Made by a program: the position numbers and the translations under genes
Notes under the pieces: generated by a model
Told to the model about the DNA's origin: nothing
What the model saw: only the letters and a program-made list of their open reading frames with translations
Databases searched by the model: none
Assembly: GCA_021847835.1 (NCBI GenBank)
Contig: JAJZPR010000003.1
Location: 62,001-126,000, forward strand
DNA length: 64,000 bases
Direction: 5' to 3'
DNA from: Pseudomonadota bacterium
GTDB lineage: Bacteria > Pseudomonadota > Gammaproteobacteria > Burkholderiales > Thiobacillaceae
In this document: positions 9,809-19,092 of the stretch, piece by piece
Layout of the letters: every line of letters starts with the position of its first letter
Numbering within the stretch: the first letter of the stretch is position 1

Positions 9809-10431
9809 TCAGGGAGTGGATAACACCCATTGAGACACGCCGTCTTCGCGCACGTTCACGCGGCCGTCCGAAATGACCAGCTTGCCCTCGGCGAACCAGC
9901 GCACCGCCTGCGGATAGATGCGGTGCTCCTGCGCCAGTACCCGGGCCGCCAGCGTTGCCGGCGTATCGTCCGCCAGCACCGGCACGGCGGCCTGGATGAC
10001 GATGGGGCCGTGGTCGAGCTGGGGCGTGACGAAGTGCACGGTGCAGCCGTGGATCTTCACGCCCTCCCTGAGCGCGGCCGCGTGCGTGTCGAGGCCGGGG
10101 AACATGGGCAGCAGCGAAGGATGGATGTTGATGAGCCGGTCCGCATAGCGCTCCACAAAAGGCTTGGTGAGGATGCGCATGTAGCCGGCGAGCACGACGA
10201 GGTCGGCGCCGGCTTTTTCGATTTCATTGATCAGCGTCTCGTCGAAGGCTGCGCGCGAAGGAAAATTTTTGTGATCGAGCGCAATCGCGGGGATGCCGCG
10301 CGCGCGGGCATGTTCAAGTCCCGCGGCATCGGGGCGGTTGCTGATGGCGGCGGTGAAGGTAACGGGCAGGTCCGCCTCCAGCAGCGCCTTGAAATTGCTG
10401 CCGCGGCCGGAGAGGAGGACAACAACGCGCG

Positions 10432-10435
<4 letters not shown>
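9809..10435 (-). CDS. purN: Phosphoribosylglycinamide formyltransferase
   Basis: Transfers a formyl group from 10-formyl-THF to GAR in purine synthesis. 208 residues, normal for PurN. Visible motifs are [13 protein letters not shown] at the N-terminus, AGYMRIL, the catalytic [12 protein letters not shown] with the essential asparagine and histidine, and the aspartate in [11 protein letters not shown]. The start codon overlaps the purM stop by four bases, so the two are coupled. The terminal LSTP tail is short and ordinary. Confidence 0.97.
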
Positions 10436-11460
<1,025 letters not shown>

Positions 11461-11485
11461 TTTAAACTCGGTTTTTCACGGAAAA

Positions 11486-11498
11486 CGGTATTTTACCG
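11486..11498. promoter_or_regulatory. Perfect 13-bp inverted repeat between purM and perM
   Basis: CGGTA (11486-11490), TTT, TACCG (11494-11498) lies in the 40-base divergent gap, 2 bases before the ATG at 11501 and 25 bases before the purM start. It could be an operator controlling both directions, or chance. No known regulator motif was recognised. Confidence 0.3.
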
Positions 11499-11500
11499 CC

Positions 11501-12592
11501 ATGCTCAATCGTTCAGATAATTTGCCCTGGCTGGCGCTTGCCACCCTGCTGCTCATTTCGGGGCTGGTTTACCTGCTGGCGCCGGTATTGACGCCATTTC
11601 TGGCCGGCGTGCTGCTGGCCTACATTCTCGATCCGCTTGCCGACCGGCTGGAAAAACGCGGCCTGAACCGCACGTTTGCGACATTTGTGGTGCTGATCGC
11701 CGCGGGCCTGCTGGCGGTGGGGCTGGTGCTGATGGTGGTGCCGATGTTCATCAAGCAGGCGCAGCTCCTGATCGACCGCCTGCCCGATTACCTGGGCTGG
11801 ATCCAGGCCGAGGTGCTGCCCGCCTTGACCGGCCTGTTCGGCATTTCCGCGGACATCGACATGGACAGCGTGCGCAACTGGATCGCCGAGCACGCGCAAA
11901 GCGCGGGCAGCGCGGCACAGCAGTTCCTGCCCAGGCTGGGCAGCGGCGCATCGGCGCTGCTGGCGGCGGCGATCAATCTCTTGCTGATCCCGGTGGTGAC
12001 CTTTTATCTCCTGCGCGACTGGGACGGCCTGATCCGCAAGCTCGACGAGCTGATCCCGCGCCCCTGGCACGACCAGGTCACGCGCATCGCGCGCGACATC
12101 GACCGCGTGCTGTCCGAGTTCCTGCGCGGACAGTTGTCGGTGATGGCGGCGATGAGCGTGTTCTATTCCGTGGGCCTCACGCTCGCGGGCCTGGATTTCG
12201 CCCTGCCCATCGGCATCATCACCGGGGTGCTGGGCTTCATTCCCTTCGTCGGCGCAACGCTTGGACTGTTGCTGGGCGTGCTGGAGGCCACCTTGCAGTT
12301 TCAGTCCGTTGCCGGCGTGCTGCCGGTGCTGGGCGTCTTCATTATCGGCCAGGCGCTGGAGGGCATGGTGGTCACGCCCTGGCTCGTGGGCGACCGCATT
12401 GGCCTGCATCCGGTGGCGGTGATCTTCGCGCTCGCGGCCTTCGGCCAGGTGTTCGGCTTTTTCGGCGTGCTGCTGGCGCTGCCCATGGCGGCTGCGCTGC
12501 TGGTGGCGATCCGCCATTTGCGCGAGGCCTATGTGAACAGCCCGGTTTATGCCGGCCGGTATAATTCGGATTTTTCCCCACCTGCCACCGCC
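11501..12592 (+). CDS. AI-2E (PerM/YdiK) family membrane permease, frame runs into purC without a stop
   Basis: Polytopic inner-membrane protein of the AI-2E transporter family (PerM-like). From the ATG at 11501 ([10 protein letters not shown]) about 364 codons carry the full family architecture: two N-terminal helices, a soluble middle region near residues 75-150, then helices including [18 protein letters not shown], the conserved [15 protein letters not shown] and [18 protein letters not shown]. The expected end is just after [11 protein letters not shown]. No stop codon occurs there; the frame reads on through about 15 spacer codons into the purC ATG at 12593. Either the stop was lost and a permease-PurC fusion is made, or the sequence has an indel. 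The end given here is the base before purC. Confidence 0.8.
12560..12565 (+). promoter_or_regulatory. Consensus -10 hexamer inside the end of the perM frame, upstream of purC
   Basis: A perfect TATAAT sits 27 bases before the purC ATG. No good -35 is found 16-18 bases upstream (ACAGCC-like sequence there), so this is a candidate internal promoter only. If active it would give purC its own leader and allow PurC to be made free of the permease. Confidence 0.4.
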
Positions 12593-13471
12593 ATGCCACC
12601 CTTGCTCGAAACCTCCATCAAAAGCCTGCCGCTGATTTCCAAGGGCAAGGTGCGCGACATCTATGCCGTGGACGACAAGCGTCTGTTGATGGTGACGACC
12701 GACCGCCTGTCCGCCTTCGACGTGGTGATGCCCACGCCCATCCCCGGCAAGGGCGCGGTGCTGACCGAGATCACCAAGTTCTGGTTCGGCAAGCTCGCCG
12801 GCATCCTGCCCAACCAGCTCACCGGCGATGCGCCCGAGTCGGTGGTGGCGGAAAACGAGCGCGATCAGGTGACGGGCCGTTCGCTGGTGGTGAAACGCCT
12901 GAAGCCGCTGCCGGTGGAAGCCATCGTGCGCGGCTATCTGGTGGGCTCGGGCTGGAAGGAATACCAGGAGAAGGGCAGCGTGTGCGGCATTCCCCTGCCG
13001 GCCGGCCTGCAGCAGGCGGGCAGGCTGCCGCAGCCCCTGTTCACACCCTCGACCAAGGCCGAGCTGGGCCAGCATGACGAGAACATCGATTTCGCCCGCT
13101 GCGAGGCAATCCTCGGCAAGCAACTTGCCGCCAAGGTGCGCGACGCCAGCCTGGCGCTGTATACCAAAGCAGCGGAGTATGCGCTCACCCGCGGCATCAT
13201 CATCGCCGACACCAAGTTCGAGTTCGGCCTTGATGAAAACGGCACCCTGCATCTCATCGACGAAGTGCTGACCCCGGATTCCTCGCGTTTCTGGCCGGCC
13301 GACCAGTATGTCGTGGGCAAGAACCCGCCCAGCTTCGACAAGCAGTTCGTGCGCGATTGGCTGGAATCCACTGGCTGGAACAAACAGGCCCCCGGCCCGG
13401 TGCTGCCGGACGAGGTGGTAATGAAGACCGCGGAGAAATACCGCGAGGCGCTCACACGCCTGGCCGGCTGA
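12593..13471 (+). CDS. purC: Phosphoribosylaminoimidazole-succinocarboxamide synthase
   Basis: SAICAR synthase; joins aspartate to CAIR using ATP. 292 residues from the ATG at 12593, the normal size for the betaproteobacterial form. Motifs are [39 protein letters not shown] and the C-terminal [14 protein letters not shown] and [15 protein letters not shown]. It is in frame with, and not separated by a stop from, the upstream AI-2E permease. The residues just before the ATG (PPATA) are not conserved in PurC, and an independent start at the ATG is the simplest reading. A rho-independent terminator follows immediately. Confidence 0.96.
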   Translation: MPPLLETSIKSLPLISKGKVRDIYAVDDKRLLMVTTDRLSAFDVVMPTPIPGKGAVLTEITKFWFGKLAGILPNQLTGDAPESVVAENERDQVTGRSLVVKRLKPLPVEAIVRGYLVGSGWKEYQEKGSVCGIPLPAGLQQAGRLPQPLFTPSTKAELGQHDENIDFARCEAILGKQLAAKVRDASLALYTKAAEYALTRGIIIADTKFEFGLDENGTLHLIDEVLTPDSSRFWPADQYVVGKNPPSFDKQFVRDWLESTGWNKQAPGPVLPDEVVMKTAEKYREALTRLAG

Positions 13472-13475
13472 AAGC

Positions 13476-13500
13476 AAGGCCCCTTTGGGGCTTTTTTGTT
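13476..13500 (+). terminator. Rho-independent terminator after purC
   Basis: Stem GCCCC (13479-13483), loop TTT, GGGGC (13487-13491), followed by six T. It begins 8 bases after the purC stop. Confidence 0.85.
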
Positions 13501-13571
13501 GGGATCAGCTTCCAAAACAGTGCTATAAAGAGTACGATTAATCGTGTTTTATGGCGTTGAAGGAGAGTGTG

Positions 13572-13829
13572 ATGGCTAACATCAGTGCGAACGATCTCAA
13601 GACCAAAGGGGTTGCTGCGATCGAAGCCGCCCTGGCCGAGCAGCCTGAAGCTGTGGTGTCGGTGCGCGGCAAGGACCGGTTTGTGGTGATGGACATCGCC
13701 CATTACCATTACCTGCGGGAATGTGAACTGGAAGCCGCGCTGGCTGAAGCCCGCGCCGATTTGGCTGCCGGACGTGTCATTGAGGAATCTGCCGAGGCGC
13801 ATCTGGCCAGGCTCGACAAGCTCGCATGA
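13572..13829 (+). CDS. Type II antitoxin, Phd/YefM (prevent-host-death) family
   Basis: 85 residues from the ATG at 13572, which has AAGGAG seven bases upstream; an earlier in-frame ATG at 13551 lacks a ribosome site. The N-terminal half has the Phd/YefM DNA-binding fold pattern (ISANDLKTKGVAAIEAAL, then VVSVRGKDRFVVMDIAHY). The C-terminal half is an acidic helix expected to wrap the toxin. Family knowledge: the antitoxin neutralises the toxin and represses the operon with it. It overlaps the toxin gene by four bases (ATGA). Confidence 0.88.
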   Translation: MANISANDLKTKGVAAIEAALAEQPEAVVSVRGKDRFVVMDIAHYHYLRECELEAALAEARADLAAGRVIEESAEAHLARLDKLA

Positions 13830-14101
13830 GCCATACCCTGGTTTTCACCGACCAGTATGTGCGGCGTGCCGCAAAGTTCATCAAGCGGCATCCCGAGTTG
13901 CGCCAGCAATATCTGAAAACCTTGCAGTTGCTTGAGGCCAATCCGTTTCATCCCTCACTCCGGCTGCATCCCTTGAGTGGAAAGCTGTCTGGCCTGCATT
14001 CGGTATCCATTAATCTCTCCTACCGGATCACCCTGGAGCTTCTGATCGAGGGTGAAAAAATCATTCCGGTGAACGTGGGCGATCATGATGCTGTGTATTA
14101 A
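13826..14101 (+). CDS. Type II toxin, RelE/ParE superfamily
   Basis: 91 residues with the compact RelE fold signature: LVFTDQYVRRAAKFIKRHPEL, then PSLRLHPLSGKLSGLHSVSI, then YRITLELLIEG and the C-terminal VNVGDHDAVY. The last motif and the HPLSGKL arginine/histidine region match YafQ/RelE-type mRNA interferases, so ribosome-dependent mRNA cleavage is the best guess; a ParE-like gyrase poison cannot be excluded. Start overlaps the antitoxin stop. No further gene of the unit follows; the next feature is the terminator of the convergent tusE gene. Confidence 0.85.
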   Translation: MSHTLVFTDQYVRRAAKFIKRHPELRQQYLKTLQLLEANPFHPSLRLHPLSGKLSGLHSVSINLSYRITLELLIEGEKIIPVNVGDHDAVY

Positions 14102-14116
14102 GCCCGGGCCGGCAGC

Positions 14117-14143
14117 ATAAAAAAAGCGCCCCGAAGGGCGCTT
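14117..14143 (-). terminator. Rho-independent terminator of tusE
   Basis: Read on the minus strand: AAGCGCCC, loop TTCG, GGGCGCTT, then a run of T (A-run 14119-14125 on the plus strand). It lies 21 bases beyond the tusE stop. The plus-strand reading has no T-run, so it probably serves only the minus-strand gene. Confidence 0.85.
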
Positions 14144-14163
14144 GCTGCAGAGCGTAAGCTGTA

Positions 14164-14457
14164 TCAGACGCAGCCGGTCGGCTTGGGCAGGCCGCCGTAC
14201 TTGGTGATCGGCTTCATCGGGCCGGTCATCCACACGTTGAACAGGTCTTTCTGGTCCATGTCGATGTACTTGGCGAACTTGCGCACCGGAGGCACCTGCT
14301 GGTACTCGTCATAGTATTCGCGGGCCTTCAGGATCATTTCCCATTTCTGGTCGTTCAGCTCGTAGTTGTCGGCTTCGGCCATGGCGCGGGCGACTTCCTC
14401 GGTCCAGTCGCTCATGTCCAGCAAGTAGCCATCACCGTCGCGTGCGGGCAAATCCAT
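14164..14457 (-). CDS. TusE/DsrC/DsvC family sulfur relay protein
   Basis: 97 residues from the ATG at 14457 (MDLPARDGDGYLLD), with CGGAG upstream. The family hallmark is the C-terminal tail ending PKPTGCV with the penultimate cysteine (Cys96) that carries persulfide or trisulfide sulfur. In true DsrC a second cysteine lies 11 residues earlier; here that position is threonine (ITKYGGLPKP). The protein is therefore TusE-like or a regulatory DsrC homologue rather than a redox-pair DsrC. No tusBCD or dsr genes are nearby; the gene is monocistronic with its own promoter and terminator. Confidence 0.9.
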   Translation of the reverse strand: MDLPARDGDGYLLDMSDWTEEVARAMAEADNYELNDQKWEMILKAREYYDEYQQVPPVRKFAKYIDMDQKDLFNVWMTGPMKPITKYGGLPKPTGCV

Positions 14458-14501
14458 ATTCGTACTCCGTTGAAAATAGTTGAACAAATTAGTCGGGTGT
14501 T

Positions 14502-14534
14502 ATTAAAGAATACTTGACCATTTAAGTCAACTAA
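14502..14534 (-). promoter_or_regulatory. tusE promoter overlapped by an IscR-type box
   Basis: On the minus strand, a -35 TTGACT (plus 14525-14530), 17-base spacer and -10 TTTAAT (plus 14502-14507). The 25 bases at 14510-14534 read TTAGTTGACT-N5-GGTCAAGTAT. Against the E. coli type 1 IscR consensus ATASYYGACT-N5-AGTCRRSTAT, 18 of the 20 arm positions agree. The -35 lies within the left half-site, a position suited to repression. An almost identical element lies upstream of rpoH. Confidence 0.6.
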
Positions 14535-14556
14535 TTTTTGATGAGACATCAAGGTC

Positions 14557-15366
14557 TTATTTGAGCAAGCGCCGGCGGGTGAGCCCCAAGGCCAGCCAGA
14601 ATCCGGCGAACCCCCAGGCCAGCAGGGCCAGGATGTGGAAGAACCAGTCGGCCGGGATGTCGCCGCGAATGATCGGGCGGGCGAGTTCCACGGCGTGGGA
14701 AAGCGGCAGCCAGGCGGAGATCGTTTGCAGGAGCGGCGGCAGTTGGCTCACCGGATAGAACACTCCGCACAAGAGCACCATGGGGGTGATGGCGAGGGTG
14801 AAGTAATAGAGGAAGAAGTCGTAGTTGGGCGAGATCGAGGTCATCACCAGGCCCATGCCGGAAAAGCACAGGCCGATGACGAAGGCGAGCGGGATGACCC
14901 ACAGGGTCAAGAGCCAGTCGGCCTGCAGGCCCAGCGCCCAGATCACCACCAGGATGGCCAGCCCCGAGAGCACGCTCTTGCTCGCCGCCCACAGCCATTC
15001 GCCCACCAGCACGTCGTCCAACTCCAGCGGGGTGTTGAGGATGGCTTCCCAGGTCTTCTGCACGTGCATGCGCGAGAAGCCGGAATACAGCGTCTCGAAG
15101 GTGGCGCTGTTCATGGTGGAGTAGGCCACGGTGCCGGCGCCGAGGAAGGTGAGATAAGGCATGCCGCCCACGTCCGGCAGCAGGCTGCCGAGGCCGAAGC
15201 CCAGCCCGATCATGTAGAACATGGGGTCGGCGAGATTGCCGAGCATGGAGGGAATGGCGAGTTTCTTCCACACCAGGAAGTTGCGCCGCCACACCGGGAT
15301 GAAGCGCAGCGAAAAGCGGGGAAGTGCAAAAAGGGGCAAGGGCTGAAATCCGAGAAAAGTGGGCAT
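14557..15366 (-). CDS. ABC-2 type transporter permease, NodJ family
   Basis: 269 residues, about six membrane helices in the ABC-2 fold. The N-terminal soluble stretch FIPVWRRNFLVWKKL and the central YSTMNSATFETLYSGFSRM are typical of NodJ-type exporters of lipo-oligosaccharide-like or unknown substrates. It is paired with the NodI-like ATPase gene at 15556-16467, but separated from it by 189 bases of palindromic repeat. In non-rhizobial betaproteobacteria the substrate of this exporter is unknown. Confidence 0.88.
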   Translation of the reverse strand: MPTFLGFQPLPLFALPRFSLRFIPVWRRNFLVWKKLAIPSMLGNLADPMFYMIGLGFGLGSLLPDVGGMPYLTFLGAGTVAYSTMNSATFETLYSGFSRMHVQKTWEAILNTPLELDDVLVGEWLWAASKSVLSGLAILVVIWALGLQADWLLTLWVIPLAFVIGLCFSGMGLVMTSISPNYDFFLYYFTLAITPMVLLCGVFYPVSQLPPLLQTISAWLPLSHAVELARPIIRGDIPADWFFHILALLAWGFAGFWLALGLTRRRLLK

Positions 15367-15372
15367 GTTTTT

Positions 15373-15550
15373 ACCCCACCCTAGCCCTCCCCTGCGAGAG
15401 GGGAGGGGATATTCTAGTTAGTGGTGAGGGTTTTTGCTCCTCCCCCGCTTGCCGGGGGGTGGAGGCGGATAAGGCAAAGCCAACTGCTTGGCTTTGTCCC
15501 GCCGGAACGGGGCTGGCTTGCAAGCCAGTCACTGGACGGTTGGGAGGGGG
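15373..15550. repeat. REP-like GC-rich palindromes between nodI-like and nodJ-like genes
   Basis: Two palindromic units fill the gap. The first has arms CCTCCCCT and AGGGGAGG around 15387-15413. The second, near 15437-15467, has CTCCCCC/GGGGG arms. Further short inverted pieces (GCAAAGCCAA/TTGGCTTTG) run to about 15505. No gene is seen. These look like extragenic palindromes; whether they stop or stabilise the nodI-nodJ transcript is unknown. Confidence 0.55.
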
Positions 15551-15555
15551 TAAGT

Positions 15556-16454
<899 letters not shown>

Positions 16455-16467
<13 letters not shown>

Positions 16468-17111
16468 AGTTCGCTGACCGCCTGCTTCAGTTCGGCGAGC
16501 TTGCCGTGGAAGAAATGGTCGCTGCCGGGTATGACGCGGAGCGGAACATCATGCTGGCTCGCCCAGGCCAGGGCCTCGGGATAGGGCACGACTTCGTCGA
16601 GGTCGCCGTGGATGATGGTGGCGCCAGGCGCCGGGACGTCGAAGTCGTACAGATTCACGGCGGGCGCGACCAGGATGACGCAATCGGTCCGGATGCGCTG
16701 GGCCACGCGCTGCTGCACGTAGGCGCCGAAGGAAAAGCCGGCCAGGCGCCAGGGCAGGTCCGGATAGTTCCGGCTCACGAATTCGACGATGGCGAGCATG
16801 TCTTCGGTCTCGCCGATTCCCTTGTCGTATTCGCCTTCGCTCATGCCGACGCCGCGGAAGTTGGGGCGCACCGCGACGTGGCCGTGGTCGGTGGCCACGC
16901 GCGCGAGGGTGTGCACCACCTTGTTGTCCATGCTGCCGCCCTGCAGCGGGTGCGGGTGCGCGATGAGCAAGAGGCCCTTGCGGCCGGAATCATCGGTGGA
17001 ACCGCCGGGATCGTCGATCACGGTTTCCATGCGCCCGCCGGGGGTGTCGATGCGCAGCCTGTGTCGTTTCAGTCGCAGGCCGTCCTCGGCCTGGTTCATG
17101 GACACGCCCAT
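16455..17111 (-). CDS. Alpha/beta hydrolase (COG2945-like)
   Basis: 218 residues. The oxyanion-hole stretch is [18 protein letters not shown], the nucleophile elbow is AGFSFGAYV with the catalytic serine, the acid is in [10 protein letters not shown], and the catalytic histidine is in [10 protein letters not shown]. These match the small cytosolic hydrolases of COG2945, whose substrates are unknown. It overlaps nodI at its 3' end and meets the 2Fe-2S gene end to start with a one-base overlap at 17111. Confidence 0.88.
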
Positions 17112-17428
17112 CAGATCTTGAGGCGCTCGACGATGCGCCCGTTTTCCAGGTGTTCGTGCAGGATTTCGTCGATGTCATCCTTGTCGACGTAGGTGTACCA
17201 GGTGCCTTCCGGGTATACCACCAGCAGCGGGCCCTCGTCGCAGCGGTCCATGCAGCCGGCGGAATTGATGCGGCACTTGCCGGGGCCGTTCAAGTCGAGT
17301 TGCTTGACCTTCTTCTTGAGGTAGTCGCGCATTTCCTGGCCGCCGGAAGCGCCGCAGCACTTGGCGCCGTCCTCGCGCTGGTTGGTGCAGAAGAACACGT
17401 GGTATTTGTAATGTGAAGTCTCAGCCAT
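17111..17428 (-). CDS. Thioredoxin-like [2Fe-2S] ferredoxin domain protein
   Basis: 105 residues. The N-terminal FFCTNQREDGAKCCGASGG and central KCRINSAGCMDRCDEGP provide the four cysteines of a thioredoxin-fold [2Fe-2S] ferredoxin (NuoE-C-terminal or Shethna type), followed by VVYPEGTWYTYVDKDD. The electron partner is not known. The gene lies between the MazG-like gene (2 bases upstream) and the hydrolase gene, in the same minus-strand operon. Confidence 0.9.
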   Translation of the reverse strand: MAETSHYKYHVFFCTNQREDGAKCCGASGGQEMRDYLKKKVKQLDLNGPGKCRINSAGCMDRCDEGPLLVVYPEGTWYTYVDKDDIDEILHEHLENGRIVERLKI

Positions 17429-17430
17429 CT

Positions 17431-17793
17431 TTAAAACTCATTGTATTTGGCGGCGTTGCCTTTCGACTGTTCCACCGGATATTTGCGCGCGTTGATTTCG
17501 AGCTTGTCGGCCGCGGCTTCGAGCAGGTCGATTTCCAGCAGGTCGGCCAGCCGCGTGAGGTAGATCAGCACGTCGGCGATTTCCTGGCGCACCTGTTCGC
17601 GCCGCTCGGGATCGAGCTTCGCGCTTTCCTCGGGCGACAGCCACTGGAAGCGCTCGACCAGCTCGGCGGCCTCCACGATCAGCGCCATCGCCAGGTTTTT
17701 CGGGGTGTGGTAGGCCTCCCACTGGCGGGCGAAGGCGAACTCCCGGATGCGGGTGCGCAAGTCGTCCAGCGAGGCGATGGGCTCGGTGCTCAT
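17431..17793 (-). CDS. MazG-like nucleotide pyrophosphohydrolase
   Basis: 120 residues from the ATG at 17793 (MSTEPIASLDD). All-alpha NTP pyrophosphohydrolase of the MazG-like/RS21-C6 type. Metal-binding motifs are EAAELVERFQW, then EIADVLIYLTRLAD. Expected to hydrolyse non-canonical or modified dNTPs such as dCTP analogues. It is the first gene of the minus-strand operon, and its 5' side faces the inverted repeat at 17878 and aroB. The frame stays open upstream opposite aroB and dgt, but that part is not coding. Confidence 0.88.
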   Translation of the reverse strand: MSTEPIASLDDLRTRIREFAFARQWEAYHTPKNLAMALIVEAAELVERFQWLSPEESAKLDPERREQVRQEIADVLIYLTRLADLLEIDLLEAAADKLEINARKYPVEQSKGNAAKYNEF

Positions 17794-17877
17794 GGGGCGG
17801 ATTTTACCGCATCCGGCATGGGCGGCAGGATTGGGTAGAATAAGCAGTTGACGCCTGCAGAAGGCTATTAAAAACAA

Positions 17878-17987
17878 GCCACAGAGAGCACGGAGAACAC
17901 AGAGGCGCATGGGTAAACAAAAAACAATGCCGTTCCACCCGATTTTTCTCTGTGATCTCTGTGTCCTCTGTGGCTGAAGTTTTTTTA
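17878..17987. repeat. Long inverted repeat with 9-bp CACNGAGNN periodicity, upstream of aroB
   Basis: The left arm 17878-17904 and right arm 17948-17974 are 27 bases each and match as inverted copies at 23 of 27 positions. Each arm is itself about three copies of a 9-base unit of the type CACAGAGAA or CACGGAGAA. The 43-base centre is AT-rich. Seven T follow the right arm (17981-17987), so a transcript from the left would meet a large hairpin plus T-run. It is a member of a dispersed family with copies near 4259, 20227 and 49679. Confidence 0.8.
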
Positions 17988-18003
17988 ATTTGAACCTGGA
18001 ATC

Positions 18004-19092
18004 ATGCAAACCCTGACCGTCGAGCTCGGCGACCGCAGCTATCCCATCCACATCGGCCCCGGCCTCATCGACCGCGCCGACCTGATCGTGCCGCACCTTG
18101 CGCAGAAGCGCGTGGTCATCGTGACCAATACCACGGTGGGCCCGCTGTATCTCGAGGCTTTGACAAAAGCCCTGGTTGGGGCGGGGATCGAAGCCGCTTC
18201 TGTCGTGCTGCCGGACGGCGAGGAATACAAGGACTGGCAGACGCTCAACCTGATTTTCGATGCGTTGCTGCAAAGCCGCGCCGAGCGCAAGACCACGCTG
18301 ATCGCCCTGGGCGGCGGCGTGATCGGCGACATGACCGGCTTCGCCGCCGCGTGCTACCAGCGCGGCGTGCCTTTCATCCAGGTGCCGACCACGCTGCTGT
18401 CGCAGGTCGATTCCTCGGTGGGCGGCAAGACCGGCATCAACCATCCGCTCGGCAAGAACATGATCGGCGCCTTCTACCAGCCAAAACTTGTCTTGGCCGA
18501 TACCGAGACGCTGAAGACCCTGCCGGCGCGCGAACTTTCTGCGGGCCTCGCGGAAGTCATCAAGTACGGCCTCATCCGGGATGCGGAATTCCTTGCCTGG
18601 CTCGAGGCGAACATGGACAAGCTGCGCGCATTGGATCCGGAGGCCATCAGCCACGCCATCTACCGCTCCTGCGAAATCAAGGCGCAGGTGGTGGCGCAGG
18701 ACGAGCGCGAAGGCGGGCTGCGTGCCATCCTCAACCTCGGCCACACCTTCGGCCACGCCATCGAAACCGGCATGGGCTACGGCAACTGGCTGCACGGCGA
18801 AGCGGTGGCGGCGGGCATGGTGATGGCGGCCGAGGCCTCGCGCCGCAAAGGCTGGTTGACCGAGGCCGATGTTGAGCGCATCCGTGCAGTGATCCGCGCC
18901 GCCGGCCTGCCGGACACCGCGCCGGACCTGGGCGTGGAACGCTATCTCGAATACATGGGCCACGACAAGAAGGTCGAGGCCGGCAGGATCCGCTTCGTGC
19001 TGCTGAAAAAAATCGGCGAGGCGGTGATCACCACCGACCTGGCGCCGGCGGACCTCAACGCCACGCTCACCCACCATGTCCGCGCGGCCTGA
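18004..19092 (+). CDS. aroB: 3-dehydroquinate synthase
   Basis: Second step of the shikimate pathway, DAHP to 3-dehydroquinate, using NAD and a divalent metal. 362 residues. The NAD and substrate region [34 protein letters not shown] and [15 protein letters not shown] is intact; metal ligands include the glutamate in [10 protein letters not shown] and histidines in [10 protein letters not shown] and [11 protein letters not shown]. The usual partner aroK is not present upstream. The 3' end overlaps dgt by 17 bases, the common aroB-dgt pairing. Confidence 0.97.
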   Translation: MQTLTVELGDRSYPIHIGPGLIDRADLIVPHLAQKRVVIVTNTTVGPLYLEALTKALVGAGIEAASVVLPDGEEYKDWQTLNLIFDALLQSRAERKTTLIALGGGVIGDMTGFAAACYQRGVPFIQVPTTLLSQVDSSVGGKTGINHPLGKNMIGAFYQPKLVLADTETLKTLPARELSAGLAEVIKYGLIRDAEFLAWLEANMDKLRALDPEAISHAIYRSCEIKAQVVAQDEREGGLRAILNLGHTFGHAIETGMGYGNWLHGEAVAAGMVMAAEASRRKGWLTEADVERIRAVIRAAGLPDTAPDLGVERYLEYMGHDKKVEAGRIRFVLLKKIGEAVITTDLAPADLNATLTHHVRAA

